64,000 bases of DNA from Actinoplanes sp040639655 (lineage in GTDB: Bacteria > Actinomycetota > Actinomycetes > Mycobacteriales > Micromonosporaceae), in the NCBI RefSeq assembly GCF_040639655.1, contig NZ_JBFAAI010000009.1, forward strand, positions 62,001 to 126,000, read 5' to 3'. This document shows positions 55,956 through 64,000 of this stretch, one piece after another. The first letter of the stretch is position 1, and each line of letters opens with the position of its first letter. The position numbers and the translations under genes are program-made. Below the pieces are notes generated by a model. The model was not told where the DNA came from. It made no database searches and saw only the letters and a program-made list of their open reading frames with translations.

Positions 55956-56209
55956 CGGTCGACAGTGAATTCCGTAACCCGATGGACGAGCTGGTGGTCG
56001 GCAAGGTGCGGGAGCTTCTGGGGAATCCGGCCATCGGCGTCGGCGACGACTTCCTGGCCGTCGGCGGCAACTCCATCATCGCCGTCCGCCTCGCCCAGGC
56101 CCTCCGCCAGGAGCTCGGAGTATCCCGGATCACGGGCATCATCCTCAAGAACCCGTTGCTCAGCGACCTCAGCGACGTGCTGAGCGAACTGGTCGGCGAA
56201 ACGTCCTGA
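55952..56209 (+). CDS. Stand-alone peptidyl carrier protein
   Basis: 85 residues from ATG 55952. PCP-type site 'DDFLAVGGNSIIAVRLAQ' (Ser41), which in its D-x-F-x-x-x-G-G-x-S form is NRPS-like rather than fatty-acid ACP-like. It is loaded by an enzyme not fused to it; the candidates are the ligase at 47681 or a gene beyond the window. Followed by 126 non-coding bases before the acyltransferase. Confidence 0.92.
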   Translation: MTVDSEFRNPMDELVVGKVRELLGNPAIGVGDDFLAVGGNSIIAVRLAQALRQELGVSRITGIILKNPLLSDLSDVLSELVGETS

Positions 56210-56335
56210 CCATGTCGTGACGGTCGCGCCAGGGCGGCGTCCCGGCCCACTGTTCGTCATTCGGTGACAGCGTCCCCGGTCAACGGCGCTCCGACCTCTT
56301 CCGGAAATCGCCGTCATTCCATTCCGGTCCGCTGA

Positions 56336-57964
56336 ATGTCGTCGCGGGCCCACATGGCTGACTTTCCTGACTTGATATATCGGTTGGAGTCCCTTCGTGC
56401 CCGGAATGCCGTACAACAATTTTCAGGTCATGCCGAATTCAAACGGTCATCCCTCGGCCGGAGGTCATTGCCGAACGGGCGTCGCGTCGCAGGTTCAGCG
56501 ACGGACGTATTCGACGACGACTTCTTCGCCCGCGGCGGGACGCCGCCGGTGACGGCGGCCGGAACCCGGCCGCGGACCGGCTTCCTCTTTCCCGGACAGA
56601 GCTCCGAGTACGCCGGCATGGGCGTCGAGCTCCATCGCGAGCACCCGTTGTTCCGCAGCGGCATCGACCGGCACGCCGATCAGTTCCGCCGGCTCACCGG
56701 CGTCGGTCCGCTCGACGTGTTCGCCGACCCGGCCGCCCAGACCCGCGCCGAGCTGCTCCAGCCCGCGGTCTTCCTGCTGCAGGTCGCCCTGGCGGAGTTC
56801 TGGACCTCCTGCGGGATACAGCCGGACGCGGTGATCGGCCACAGTCTCGGCGAATACGCGGCCGCCTGCGTGGCCGGGGTGTTCGGCGTCGAGGAAGGAC
56901 TCGAACTCGTCAGCGCCCGCGGCCGGGCCTTCGCGGCCGTGCCCGGCGCCGGCCGGATGGTCGCCGTGGGCGATCCCGACCCGGCGGATCTGGAGAGCCT
57001 GGTCGCGGCACACGGCGAGGCGGCGTCGGTGGCCGCGTACAACGCCCCGGAGCGCATCGTCGTCTCGGGGACCGACACAGCGATGGGGGAGCTGACGGCC
57101 GCGTTCGAGCGGCGAGGCTGGCTGACGATCCCGCTGGAGACGACCCACGCCTTCCACACGACGCTCGTCGCCCCGGCCGTCCCGGCATTGGTCGCGGCGG
57201 CGGGCTGGATCCGGCACCGGACACCGGCCGTGCCGCTGGCGCTGAACCTCACCGGAGGCTGGGCCGCGGGCGGAGAGCTCGGCGCGGACTACTGGGGCCG
57301 GCAGCTCACCTCACCGGTCAGGTTCATGACGGGGATCCGGGCACTGATGGACGGCGGCTGCACGGTCTTCCTGGAGGTGGGGCCCGGACGGACGCTGACC
57401 ACGGCCGGCCGGGCGCAGAGCGACGGCAGCGAACTGTGGCTGACCGGGTTGTCGCCGCGGACACCGGACCCGGTGACGGTCCTGGAGCACCTGACCCGGT
57501 TGGAGCAGGCGGGGATTCCGGTCGACTGGGTGAGGTACCACGCGCCGTTCCGTGCGACGGGGCAGACGGCCGGTGATCGGCCGGAAGCGGATCGGCCGGC
57601 CCCGGCCCCGTCCACCGGGCTGCCGTTCCGGATCGAGCGGGTCGTGATCCACGAGTCGGCGAGCACTGCGAGGTCCGGGATCGCCGCGGTCCGGCACCGG
57701 GTGGCTGAGACGGCGCGAGAGGTCGTCGACGTCTCGGTCGTCGACGACGCCGGCCGGCCGGTCGTCGAAATCCTCGGACTCGAGCTCGGCGCGGGAACCG
57801 GTGAGGAGACGAGCGAGCCGGACCGGCTCTCACCCGAGGAGGCAGAGCGGCTGCTGGCCTCGCTCGACGCGCTCACCGAGGACCAATTGCAGGCCCTCCT
57901 GCCTGTGTGGGCGGGCCCAGGCGCTTCGCCGTCGGATCGACCGAGGAGTGACACCCATGACTGA
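56336..57964 (+). CDS. Discrete polyketide acyltransferase, malonyl-type, with extended C-terminus
   Basis: 542 residues from ATG 56336 (ATG 56354 also possible; no clear ribosome site for either). Residues about 75-370 are an AT domain: 'FLFPGQSSEYAGMG', catalytic Ser170 in 'GHSLGEYAAA' and 'THAFHTTLV' (about 267-275), where HAFH indicates malonyl-CoA choice. The C-terminal 170 residues include 'VVDVSVVDDAGRPVVEILGLEL', resembling the last strand of a PKS dehydratase, and a helical tail 'SPEEAERLLASLDALTEDQL' like that on the carrier protein at 40242. It probably serves the PKS at 61270, whose own AT is dead. Overlaps the NRPS start by eight bases. Confidence 0.88.
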   Translation: MSSRAHMADFPDLIYRLESLRARNAVQQFSGHAEFKRSSLGRRSLPNGRRVAGSATDVFDDDFFARGGTPPVTAAGTRPRTGFLFPGQSSEYAGMGVELHREHPLFRSGIDRHADQFRRLTGVGPLDVFADPAAQTRAELLQPAVFLLQVALAEFWTSCGIQPDAVIGHSLGEYAAACVAGVFGVEEGLELVSARGRAFAAVPGAGRMVAVGDPDPADLESLVAAHGEAASVAAYNAPERIVVSGTDTAMGELTAAFERRGWLTIPLETTHAFHTTLVAPAVPALVAAAGWIRHRTPAVPLALNLTGGWAAGGELGADYWGRQLTSPVRFMTGIRALMDGGCTVFLEVGPGRTLTTAGRAQSDGSELWLTGLSPRTPDPVTVLEHLTRLEQAGIPVDWVRYHAPFRATGQTAGDRPEADRPAPAPSTGLPFRIERVVIHESASTARSGIAAVRHRVAETAREVVDVSVVDDAGRPVVEILGLELGAGTGEETSEPDRLSPEEAERLLASLDALTEDQLQALLPVWAGPGASPSDRPRSDTHD

Positions 57965-60900
57965 CTACGACCTCCGGAAGAAGCTGGAGGCGGCGCTTCG
58001 GGCCCGAGCCGGACAGGCACGCACCGAACATCCGCTCTCGTACGCGCAGAGCCCCTTGCTGATGCTTCATCGGATGGACCCGGACAGCGCGTCCTACAAC
58101 GTCGCCCTCACCGCCCGGTTCAGCGGCGGATTCGACTCCGCGGTCTTCCACCGCGCGCTGCAGTCGCTCGTCGGGCGGCACGCAGCGTTGCGCACCACCT
58201 TCAGCCGGGCGGGCGCCGACGACGGGGACGGCCCCGCCGGCCGTCAGATCGTCCACGGCTGGCTCGAACCCGACTTCGCCGAGCTGGACGCGCATCAGTG
58301 GACCGAAGGAGAACTCCAGGAGGCGGTGCGGGCCGCCTACCGCGAGCCGTTCGCCCTCGTGACAGGGTCGCCCCTTCGAGCACGGGCATACCGGGTGGCG
58401 CCCGGAGAAGCGGTCGTCCTGTTGGCAGCCCACCATGTGGTGTGCGACTTCTGGTCGCTCGGCACCATGCTTGCCGAACTCGAGCAGCTGTACGCCTCCG
58501 ACGCCGAACGGCGCCCGGCGCGGCTGGCCGGGCACAACAGGCCGTACAGCGAATTCGTCGCGTATCAGCGTGACCTGATCGCCGACGACCGGGGCGCCCG
58601 GGCCCGCGCCTACTGGCACGCCCAGCTGGCCGGTTCGCTGGAGCCGGCCGAATGGCCCCGGTTCGATCTGGACCCGGCGGACACCGGCGGCGGCGGTTCG
58701 GTCATGTTCCCCATCCCCGCGAACCTCGCCACGGACGTGCACGCGCTGGCCAAGGCGGAAGCGGTCACGCCGTACGTGGTGCTGCTGACGGCCTTCCAGG
58801 TCCTGGTCGGCCGCTACACCGGCCGGCGTGACGTCCTCGTCGGGAGCCCGTTCGCCGGCCGCACCGACCCGGCGCTTGCCGAATGCGTCGGGAACTTCAT
58901 GAACCCCGTCGTGCTGCGCGCGGACCTGAGTGACGCGGTCTCGTTTCGTGAGCAGCTCGGCCGGACCCGCCGCACCGTCGCCGAGGCGTTCGAGCACCAG
59001 GACTATCCGTTCGAGCTGATCGTCAACGAGCTGGCACCGCGCCGTGCGGATGGCCGCAATCCGATCTTCCAGGCGATGTTCATCTATCAGAAGTCCAGCC
59101 GGCATCCGGCGCACGCGGCCCTGCACGTGGCCGACGAGGGCGCATCCCCGGCCGCGTGGGCCGGACTGACCGCGGCGCCGTTCCCGCTCGACAAACAGGA
59201 CAACCAGCTCGAGCTCACGCTCGAGGTCGTCCACGACGGCGACCGGCTCGTCGGGGTGCTCAAGTACCGCAAGTCCGTTTTCTCCGCCGCCGCGGCCGCT
59301 CGTGCCGCCGAGCACTACGTGACCCTGTTGCGGGCCGCGATCGCCGAACCGGACCGCAGTGTGGCGCAGCTGCCGATGCTGAGCGAGGCCGGGCACGGCA
59401 CCGGCCGGGACCCGGTGCCCGTGGCCCCGGAGGACAGCTTGGCGGCCCGCTTCCGGCAGGCCGCGGAGCAGCACGCCCACCGCACGGCAGTACGCTGCGC
59501 CGGAGACGAGCTGACGTATGCCGAGCTCGACGAGCTGGCCGGGCGCTGGACGGCCAGGCTGCGGGCCGAGGGCGTCGGGCCGGGCAGCCGGGTCGCCCTC
59601 CTGCTCGAGCCCTCCCTCGACACGGTTGCCGCAATCCTCGCGGTCCAGCGGGCCCAGGCGGCCTACCTGGTCCTCGACCCGTCCGGCCCGGGTGCATGGT
59701 GCCGGGCGGTGCTCGAGGACAGCGGAGCGCGCGTGGTGCTCACCCAGCCGGACCTGACCGCGCTGGTGGACGGTGCCGCGGCGCCGGTCCTGGTGATGCC
59801 GGAGACCGAACTGCCGCCGGCCGGCGAGCCCGGCGACCTGCCGCGAGCCGGCGACGTGGCCCGCACCGTCTACACCTCCGGCCCGACCGGGACGCCCCAG
59901 GGGATCGACATCGAGCACGGCAACGTCCTGACGCTGCTGGAGTCGATGCGTGAGCACGTCGCCATCGACGAGACCGCGGCCATGGCGTTCTTCCACCCGG
60001 CCGGACCTGATCTTCCACTGTGGGGCGCCCTGCTGGCCGGGGCGTGCCTGGTGGTCGTGCCGGCGGGCGCGGCCCGATCGCCTGACGTGCTCCACACGCT
60101 GCTTGTCGAGGAACGGGTCACACACCTGGTCCAGACCCCGTCCGTCCTGCACGGCCTGTCCGTTGTGGTGCGTCGGACCGGGGCCGGCGGCCTGGCGCTG
60201 AGGCACGTCCTCTCGTACGGCGAGTCCCTGGCCGCGCCGCTCGCCCGGGCCGTCCACGAGTGGTGCGGGACGCTGTGGAACGTGTACGGCCCGGCCGCGA
60301 CCACGATCTGGGTCACCGCGCAGGCCGTCCGGCCCGACGACTGCGGGGGAACCAGCGTGCCGGCCGGACTCCCGCTGGCGAACGCCCGGCTGCACATTCT
60401 CGACGAGCACGGACAATCCGTGCCGCCGGAGTTCACCGGCGAACTCCACATCGGCGGGCAGTCCGTCAGCCGCGGCTACGTCAACCAGCCGCAGCTGACG
60501 AAGGAACGCTTCCTGGACAGCCCGCTCGAGCCGCAGGGCCGGCTGTACCGCACCGGCGACCTGGCGCGGATCAACACCCGGGGGCAACTGGAAGTCCTGG
60601 GACGTGCCGACAACCAGGTGACGATCAGCGGGTCCCCGGTCGAGCTGGAAGGCGTGGAGGCACAGCTGGACAAGGTGCCCGGGGTCAGAAGGTCGACGGC
60701 GCTGGTCGTCGGCGACAGCCGCCTCGTCGCCTGCGTGATCCGCGAGCCCGGGTCGGACCTGACCGAAAGCGCCATCAGAGAGCATCTGAGTTCCACGCTG
60801 CCGCCGTCCATGGTGCCCACCGCGATCGGGTTCGTCGACGCGTTTCCGCTCGACGCCGGTCAGAAGGCCGACCGCACGCGACTGGCCGCCCAGTTCGCCG

Positions 60901-61277
60901 GCGTGGCCGGGGAGACCGGCGCCGCCAGGGCACTGAGCGACCACGAGCGCCGGGTGACGGCCGTCTGGCAGCAGGTGCTGCAGCGCCAGGACATCGGCCA
61001 CGAGGACAACTTCTTCGATCTCGGCGGCAACTCCATGCTGCTGCTGCAAGTCCACGAGCTGCTCGCCGCCGACCCGCCGTTGAAGGGCTCCGAGCTGTTC
61101 CGCTATCCGACCGTCGCCAGTCTGGCCGCACGACTCGGCCGGGCCGATGCCACGCCCGCCGTCGGCGGCGCGGGCGAGGGCCGCGACCGGACCTCGAGCC
61201 GGCGCACGCGGCTGGCGGACGACACGGTCCGCGGCGCGCGCCTGCGAGCCCGGGAACGGGGAGGGAAGAATGCCTGA
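57957..61277 (+). CDS. NRPS module C-A-PCP with degenerate adenylation domain
   Basis: 1106 residues from ATG 57957. Condensation domain (about 20-450) with 'AHHVVCDFWSLG' (HHxxxD present) and 'GSPFAGRTDPALAECVGNFMNP'. Adenylation domain (about 475-960) is off consensus at core motifs: A3 'YTSGPTGTPQG' (T to P and K to Q in SGTTGxPKG), A5 'NVYGPAATT' (E of NxYGPTE lost), A8 'GRADNQVTISGSPVELEG' (R of KIRG lost). 'YRTGDLARIN' and a late 'AGQKADRTRL' remain. PCP 'NFFDLGGNSMLLLQ' (Ser about 1026) is intact, with a basic tail. The A domain may be inactive, its PCP being loaded from elsewhere. Confidence 0.92.
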   Translation: MTDYDLRKKLEAALRARAGQARTEHPLSYAQSPLLMLHRMDPDSASYNVALTARFSGGFDSAVFHRALQSLVGRHAALRTTFSRAGADDGDGPAGRQIVHGWLEPDFAELDAHQWTEGELQEAVRAAYREPFALVTGSPLRARAYRVAPGEAVVLLAAHHVVCDFWSLGTMLAELEQLYASDAERRPARLAGHNRPYSEFVAYQRDLIADDRGARARAYWHAQLAGSLEPAEWPRFDLDPADTGGGGSVMFPIPANLATDVHALAKAEAVTPYVVLLTAFQVLVGRYTGRRDVLVGSPFAGRTDPALAECVGNFMNPVVLRADLSDAVSFREQLGRTRRTVAEAFEHQDYPFELIVNELAPRRADGRNPIFQAMFIYQKSSRHPAHAALHVADEGASPAAWAGLTAAPFPLDKQDNQLELTLEVVHDGDRLVGVLKYRKSVFSAAAAARAAEHYVTLLRAAIAEPDRSVAQLPMLSEAGHGTGRDPVPVAPEDSLAARFRQAAEQHAHRTAVRCAGDELTYAELDELAGRWTARLRAEGVGPGSRVALLLEPSLDTVAAILAVQRAQAAYLVLDPSGPGAWCRAVLEDSGARVVLTQPDLTALVDGAAAPVLVMPETELPPAGEPGDLPRAGDVARTVYTSGPTGTPQGIDIEHGNVLTLLESMREHVAIDETAAMAFFHPAGPDLPLWGALLAGACLVVVPAGAARSPDVLHTLLVEERVTHLVQTPSVLHGLSVVVRRTGAGGLALRHVLSYGESLAAPLARAVHEWCGTLWNVYGPAATTIWVTAQAVRPDDCGGTSVPAGLPLANARLHILDEHGQSVPPEFTGELHIGGQSVSRGYVNQPQLTKERFLDSPLEPQGRLYRTGDLARINTRGQLEVLGRADNQVTISGSPVELEGVEAQLDKVPGVRRSTALVVGDSRLVACVIREPGSDLTESAIREHLSSTLPPSMVPTAIGFVDAFPLDAGQKADRTRLAAQFAGVAGETGAARALSDHERRVTAVWQQVLQRQDIGHEDNFFDLGGNSMLLLQVHELLAADPPLKGSELFRYPTVASLAARLGRADATPAVGGAGEGRDRTSSRRTRLADDTVRGARLRARERGGKNA

Positions 61278-63801
61278 GGCCAACGACGTGGCCGTGATCG
61301 GGATGCGCGGCCGATTTCCCGGCGCCCCCGACGTGGACACCTTCTGGAACCGGTTGCGCGCCGGAGAAGACCTGCTGACCACCTACACCGACGACGAACT
61401 CGCCGCGGCCGGTGTGCCCGAGCGGGTCATCCGCGATCCGCACTACGTCCGGCGAGCGGCCAGCCTGCCCGACGCCTACGACTTCGACCACGAGTTCTTC
61501 GGCTACACCCGGCGCGAAGGAAAGCTGATCGATCCCCAGCAGCGGATCATGCTGGAGGTCGCCTGGGAACTGCTCGACACCATCGGCTACTCCGGCGGGG
61601 CCGACCACCAGGCGATCGGGGTGTTCGCCGGCGCGGCGATGAACACGTACCTGACGAACGTCGTGGCCCGGTCCTGTGACCTGCTGACCTACGACGGCAT
61701 CGGGCTCATGGTGGCCAACGACAAGGACTACATGACCACGCGGATCTCCTACAAGCTGGGCTTGAAGGGGCCGAGCGTCAGCGTGCAGACCGCCTGCTCG
61801 ACATCGCTGGTCGCGGTGCACGTGGCCGCGCAGAGCCTGATCGCGGGGGAGTGCGACATCGCCCTGGCCGGCGGCGTCTCGGTGATCGCCAACCCGTACC
61901 CGGGCTACATCTACGGCGAGGGAATGATGTTCTCCCCGGACGGCCGGTGCCGTCCCTTCGACGCGGATGCCGCCGGTACCACGTTCGGCGACGGCGTCGG
62001 CCTGGTGGCTCTCAAGCGACTCGCCGAGGCAATCGAGGACGGCGACCGGATCCTTGCCGTACTGAAGGGCTCGGCGATCAACAACGACGGGTCCGACAAG
62101 ATCGGCTACACCGCCCCGAGCGTCGAAGGGCAGCGGGCGGTGATCAGCGAGGCGCACGAGGTCGGCGGGGTGGACAGCGACACCATCACGTACGTCGAGG
62201 CGCACGGGACCGCGACCGCCCTCGGTGACCCCATCGAGTTCACCGCTCTCAGCGAAGCCTTCGTCGACGGCGGTGCCCGGCCCGGGCAGTGCGCGCTGGG
62301 CTCCGCCAAGGCCAATGTGGGGCACCTGGCCGCCGCCGCCGGGATCACCGGGTTCATCAAGACGGTGCTGGCCCTGCAGCACCGGGAGATCCCCGGCCAC
62401 CCGACCTTCACCCGGCCCAACCCGCGGATTGAGCTGGCCGGCAGCCCGTTCCACATCAACGCCCGGCCCCTGGTGTGGCAGCCCGGCCCGACCCCACGGC
62501 GGGCCGCGGTCAGCTCGTTCGGTATCGGCGGCACCAACGCCCACGTCGTGCTGGAGGAGGCCCCGCCGCTGCCCGCGCGGCCGGCGCCGGACGCCGGTCC
62601 CCGCCTGCTCGCCGTGAGCGCCAAGAGCGACCGGGCGCTGCGCGAGCTGGCCGGCAGGCTGGCCGACGTGCTGGCACGGCCGGACGCCCCCGGCCTCGCC
62701 GACACCGCCTACACGCTGCGGGCCGGCCGGCGCGTGTTCGCGCATCGCCGCGCGGTCGTCGCGGACGACCACGCCACCGCCGTGGCCGGACTGCGGGCGA
62801 TCGCCGCGGGGGCCGCGGCGGCGCCGCCAGCGGAGGCCGCCCCGGCCGTGTCGTTGCTGTTCGGCGAGGTCCCGGTCGAGGATTTCCGGGTGCTGTCCGA
62901 GCGGGTACCGGCCGTGGCCGCCATCGCGCAGCGCTCCCTCGACAGGGCCCCGATCCACGCGCAGAGCCCGCCGGCCGCGCAGGTGACCGCCGGACTGGTG
63001 CTCGCCACCCTGTGGGCCGAATCCGGCGTGCGACCCGACGCGGTCGGCGGCGCCGGAACCGGTGAAGTCCTCGCGGCCTGCTTCAGCGGAGTCCTCGACG
63101 AGAGCGAGGCGCTGGCCGTCCTGTCCTGGCGGGCCGGCCTGATCGACGGCCCGCCGACCGTGCGGCCGCGGGCCCCGCGCCTCCCGATCCTGTCGGCCGT
63201 CGTGGGTGGCGAGCTGCCGCAGTCGCGAGCCCTCGACCCGCTGCACTGGACCCGGGACGTGTGGGAGGGCGGCCGGCTGGCCGACGCCTTCGCGGGCCGG
63301 ACAGCGGACGGGGCGACGGTGGTCGTCATCGGAACTCCGGCTGAACCGCTGCCGGGGGACACCGGCCCGGACGGCGGCCCCGCATCGTCGCCGGTGACGC
63401 GGCTGCTCCACGACGCGGCCCGGCTGTGGACCGCGGGTGTGCCGGTGAACTGGTCGGACTGGTCCGGCCAGGAACCACACCGGGTTCCGCTGCCGGCACA
63501 TCCGCTGTATTCCAGCAGGCTGCGGCTGGACGAACCGGACCAGGCGCCGCCGGTGGCCCCCACCGGCCCGCCGCGCGGCGAGGAGCTGAAGCAGCTGCTC
63601 GCGAAACTGTGGACCGAGGTGCTGCGTACCGAGGTCGGCCGCTACGACCGGAGCATCTTCGACATCAACGACGACTCGGTGCTCGCCGTGCGGCTCGCCC
63701 GCCGGATCGGGACGGAGCTCGGCGTCCCCCTGCCGACGATCGATCTGCTGAAGAACCCGACGATCGACCGCCTGGCGGCGCACCTGGCCCGGGTCGGCTG
63801 A
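61270..63801 (+). CDS. Type I PKS module KS-AT(inactive)-ACP
   Basis: 843 residues from ATG 61270 (GAGGG upstream), overlapping the NRPS by eight bases. Ketosynthase (about 1-430) has Cys176 in 'TACSTSL', His in 'EAHGTAT' and 'NVGHLAAAAG', so it should condense. Residues about 440-750 align with a KS-AT linker and a shrunken AT, but the nucleophile motif GHSxG reads 'GAGTGEV' (about 595-601) and the HAFH region is missing, so it cannot load malonate. The ACP (about 765-843) has 'DINDDSVLAVRLA' (Ser803). No KR, DH or ER. Extension must rely on the separate acyltransferase at 56336. Confidence 0.92.
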   Translation: MPEANDVAVIGMRGRFPGAPDVDTFWNRLRAGEDLLTTYTDDELAAAGVPERVIRDPHYVRRAASLPDAYDFDHEFFGYTRREGKLIDPQQRIMLEVAWELLDTIGYSGGADHQAIGVFAGAAMNTYLTNVVARSCDLLTYDGIGLMVANDKDYMTTRISYKLGLKGPSVSVQTACSTSLVAVHVAAQSLIAGECDIALAGGVSVIANPYPGYIYGEGMMFSPDGRCRPFDADAAGTTFGDGVGLVALKRLAEAIEDGDRILAVLKGSAINNDGSDKIGYTAPSVEGQRAVISEAHEVGGVDSDTITYVEAHGTATALGDPIEFTALSEAFVDGGARPGQCALGSAKANVGHLAAAAGITGFIKTVLALQHREIPGHPTFTRPNPRIELAGSPFHINARPLVWQPGPTPRRAAVSSFGIGGTNAHVVLEEAPPLPARPAPDAGPRLLAVSAKSDRALRELAGRLADVLARPDAPGLADTAYTLRAGRRVFAHRRAVVADDHATAVAGLRAIAAGAAAAPPAEAAPAVSLLFGEVPVEDFRVLSERVPAVAAIAQRSLDRAPIHAQSPPAAQVTAGLVLATLWAESGVRPDAVGGAGTGEVLAACFSGVLDESEALAVLSWRAGLIDGPPTVRPRAPRLPILSAVVGGELPQSRALDPLHWTRDVWEGGRLADAFAGRTADGATVVVIGTPAEPLPGDTGPDGGPASSPVTRLLHDAARLWTAGVPVNWSDWSGQEPHRVPLPAHPLYSSRLRLDEPDQAPPVAPTGPPRGEELKQLLAKLWTEVLRTEVGRYDRSIFDINDDSVLAVRLARRIGTELGVPLPTIDLLKNPTIDRLAAHLARVG

Positions 63802-63841
63802 CGTGAAGCACCCGGCTGACGCGAACCGCGAGGAGAACACC

Positions 63842-64000
63842 GTGGAGCCACTGCACTCAGAGGTCGTCGCGATGGTGGGCGGCTATTTCGACATCCCGCC
63901 GGACACGCTGGATCCGGACGTCTCGTTCACCGACCTCGGTGCCGACTCGATGGCGCTGCTCGGCATGCTGCGGCTGGTCGACGAACGTTTCGGCTGCAAG
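63842..64000 (+). CDS. Acyl carrier protein, N-terminal part (cut by window edge)
   Basis: GTG 63842, with GAGGAGAA six bases upstream, opens 53 codons to the edge. 'VSFTDLGADSMALLGML' is a complete phosphopantetheine site (Ser36). It lies 40 bases after the PKS stop in the same direction, so the operon continues beyond the window. Whether it is a small ACP or the first domain of a larger protein cannot be seen. Confidence 0.85.
   Translation, partial: MEPLHSEVVAMVGGYFDIPPDTLDPDVSFTDLGADSMALLGMLRLVDERFGCK

Noticed and set aside
57873..63840. Very long reverse-strand frames opposite the NRPS and PKS genes
   Set aside because: Same shadow effect; low-complexity composition, no recognisable domains.

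Overview
The window is very GC-rich, starts many genes with GTG, and is dense in GAF-ANTAR, STAS, SpoIIE-phosphatase, PRC-barrel/DUF2382 and GGDEF proteins. Together with a ProcM-like lanthipeptide synthetase and a large NRPS/PKS locus this points to a filamentous actinomycete, most likely Micromonosporaceae (Actinoplanes-like). That placement is an inference from gene content; there is no rRNA or tRNA to anchor it.

Layout. (1) 1-13.3 kb: stress and signal-transduction genes (receiver fragment, STAS protein, three GAF-ANTAR genes, cold-shock protein, SpoIIE phosphatase, GAF histidine kinase, three PRC-barrel/DUF2382-type genes, one GGDEF protein). Four genes here each need one single-base frameshift to be read through, and a chewed RCC1-repeat remnant is present. 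(2) 13.4-18.2 kb: a decayed Na+/H+ antiporter next to a two-gene lanthipeptide locus, a 222-residue precursor with a tandem nitrile-hydratase-like (NHLP) leader and Cys/Thr-rich tail, overlapping a CCG-type LanM. (3) 18.3-24 kb: a 1223-residue kinase/receiver/PP2C/ATPase hybrid and a GGDEF protein coupled to a small membrane protein. (4) 24.3-29.9 kb: a secreted surface system that looks like an actinobacterial counterpart of the Firmicutes WxL locus (lipoprotein, small secreted module, membrane-anchored DUF916-like protein, NHL propeller carrying the same module). (5) 30-40 kb: UbiA prenyltransferase, Bcr/CflA-type MFS pump, CPBP protease plus two-component pair, two more GGDEF proteins, a small gene with a deleted paralogue, and a GNAT.

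(6) 40-64 kb, running off the right edge: a biosynthetic gene cluster. Its core (43.3-47.7 kb) is lysine N6-hydroxylase, FAD amine oxidase and cupin-methionyl-tRNA-synthetase fusion, the three-gene set known to make hydrazinoacetic acid (HAA) from lysine and glycine (s56-p1, triacsin). It is followed by an acyl-ACP ligase, ACP, GNAT and C45 amidohydrolase and preceded by an acyl-CoA dehydrogenase, the set expected to load, protect and oxidise HAA on a carrier. Downstream are 2-oxoacid dehydrogenase E1alpha/E1beta/E2 genes, a natural-product luciferase-like monooxygenase, a stand-alone PCP, a discrete malonyl-type acyltransferase, an NRPS with a degenerate adenylation domain, a KS-(dead AT)-ACP protein and a further ACP. 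Three copies of a 20-bp palindrome (TTGTCTCGCCGGCGAGACAA or near copies) precede the three biosynthetic transcription units, which suggests one cluster-wide repressor encoded outside the window. Two of those leaders also carry the first codons of an MbtH-like gene as micro-ORFs.

Inferred picture of the cluster: the product should be a hybrid peptide-polyketide containing an HAA-derived N-N group (hydrazide, hydrazone, azo or related). No thioesterase, phosphopantetheinyl transferase, exporter or regulator of the cluster lies inside the window, so it is incomplete.
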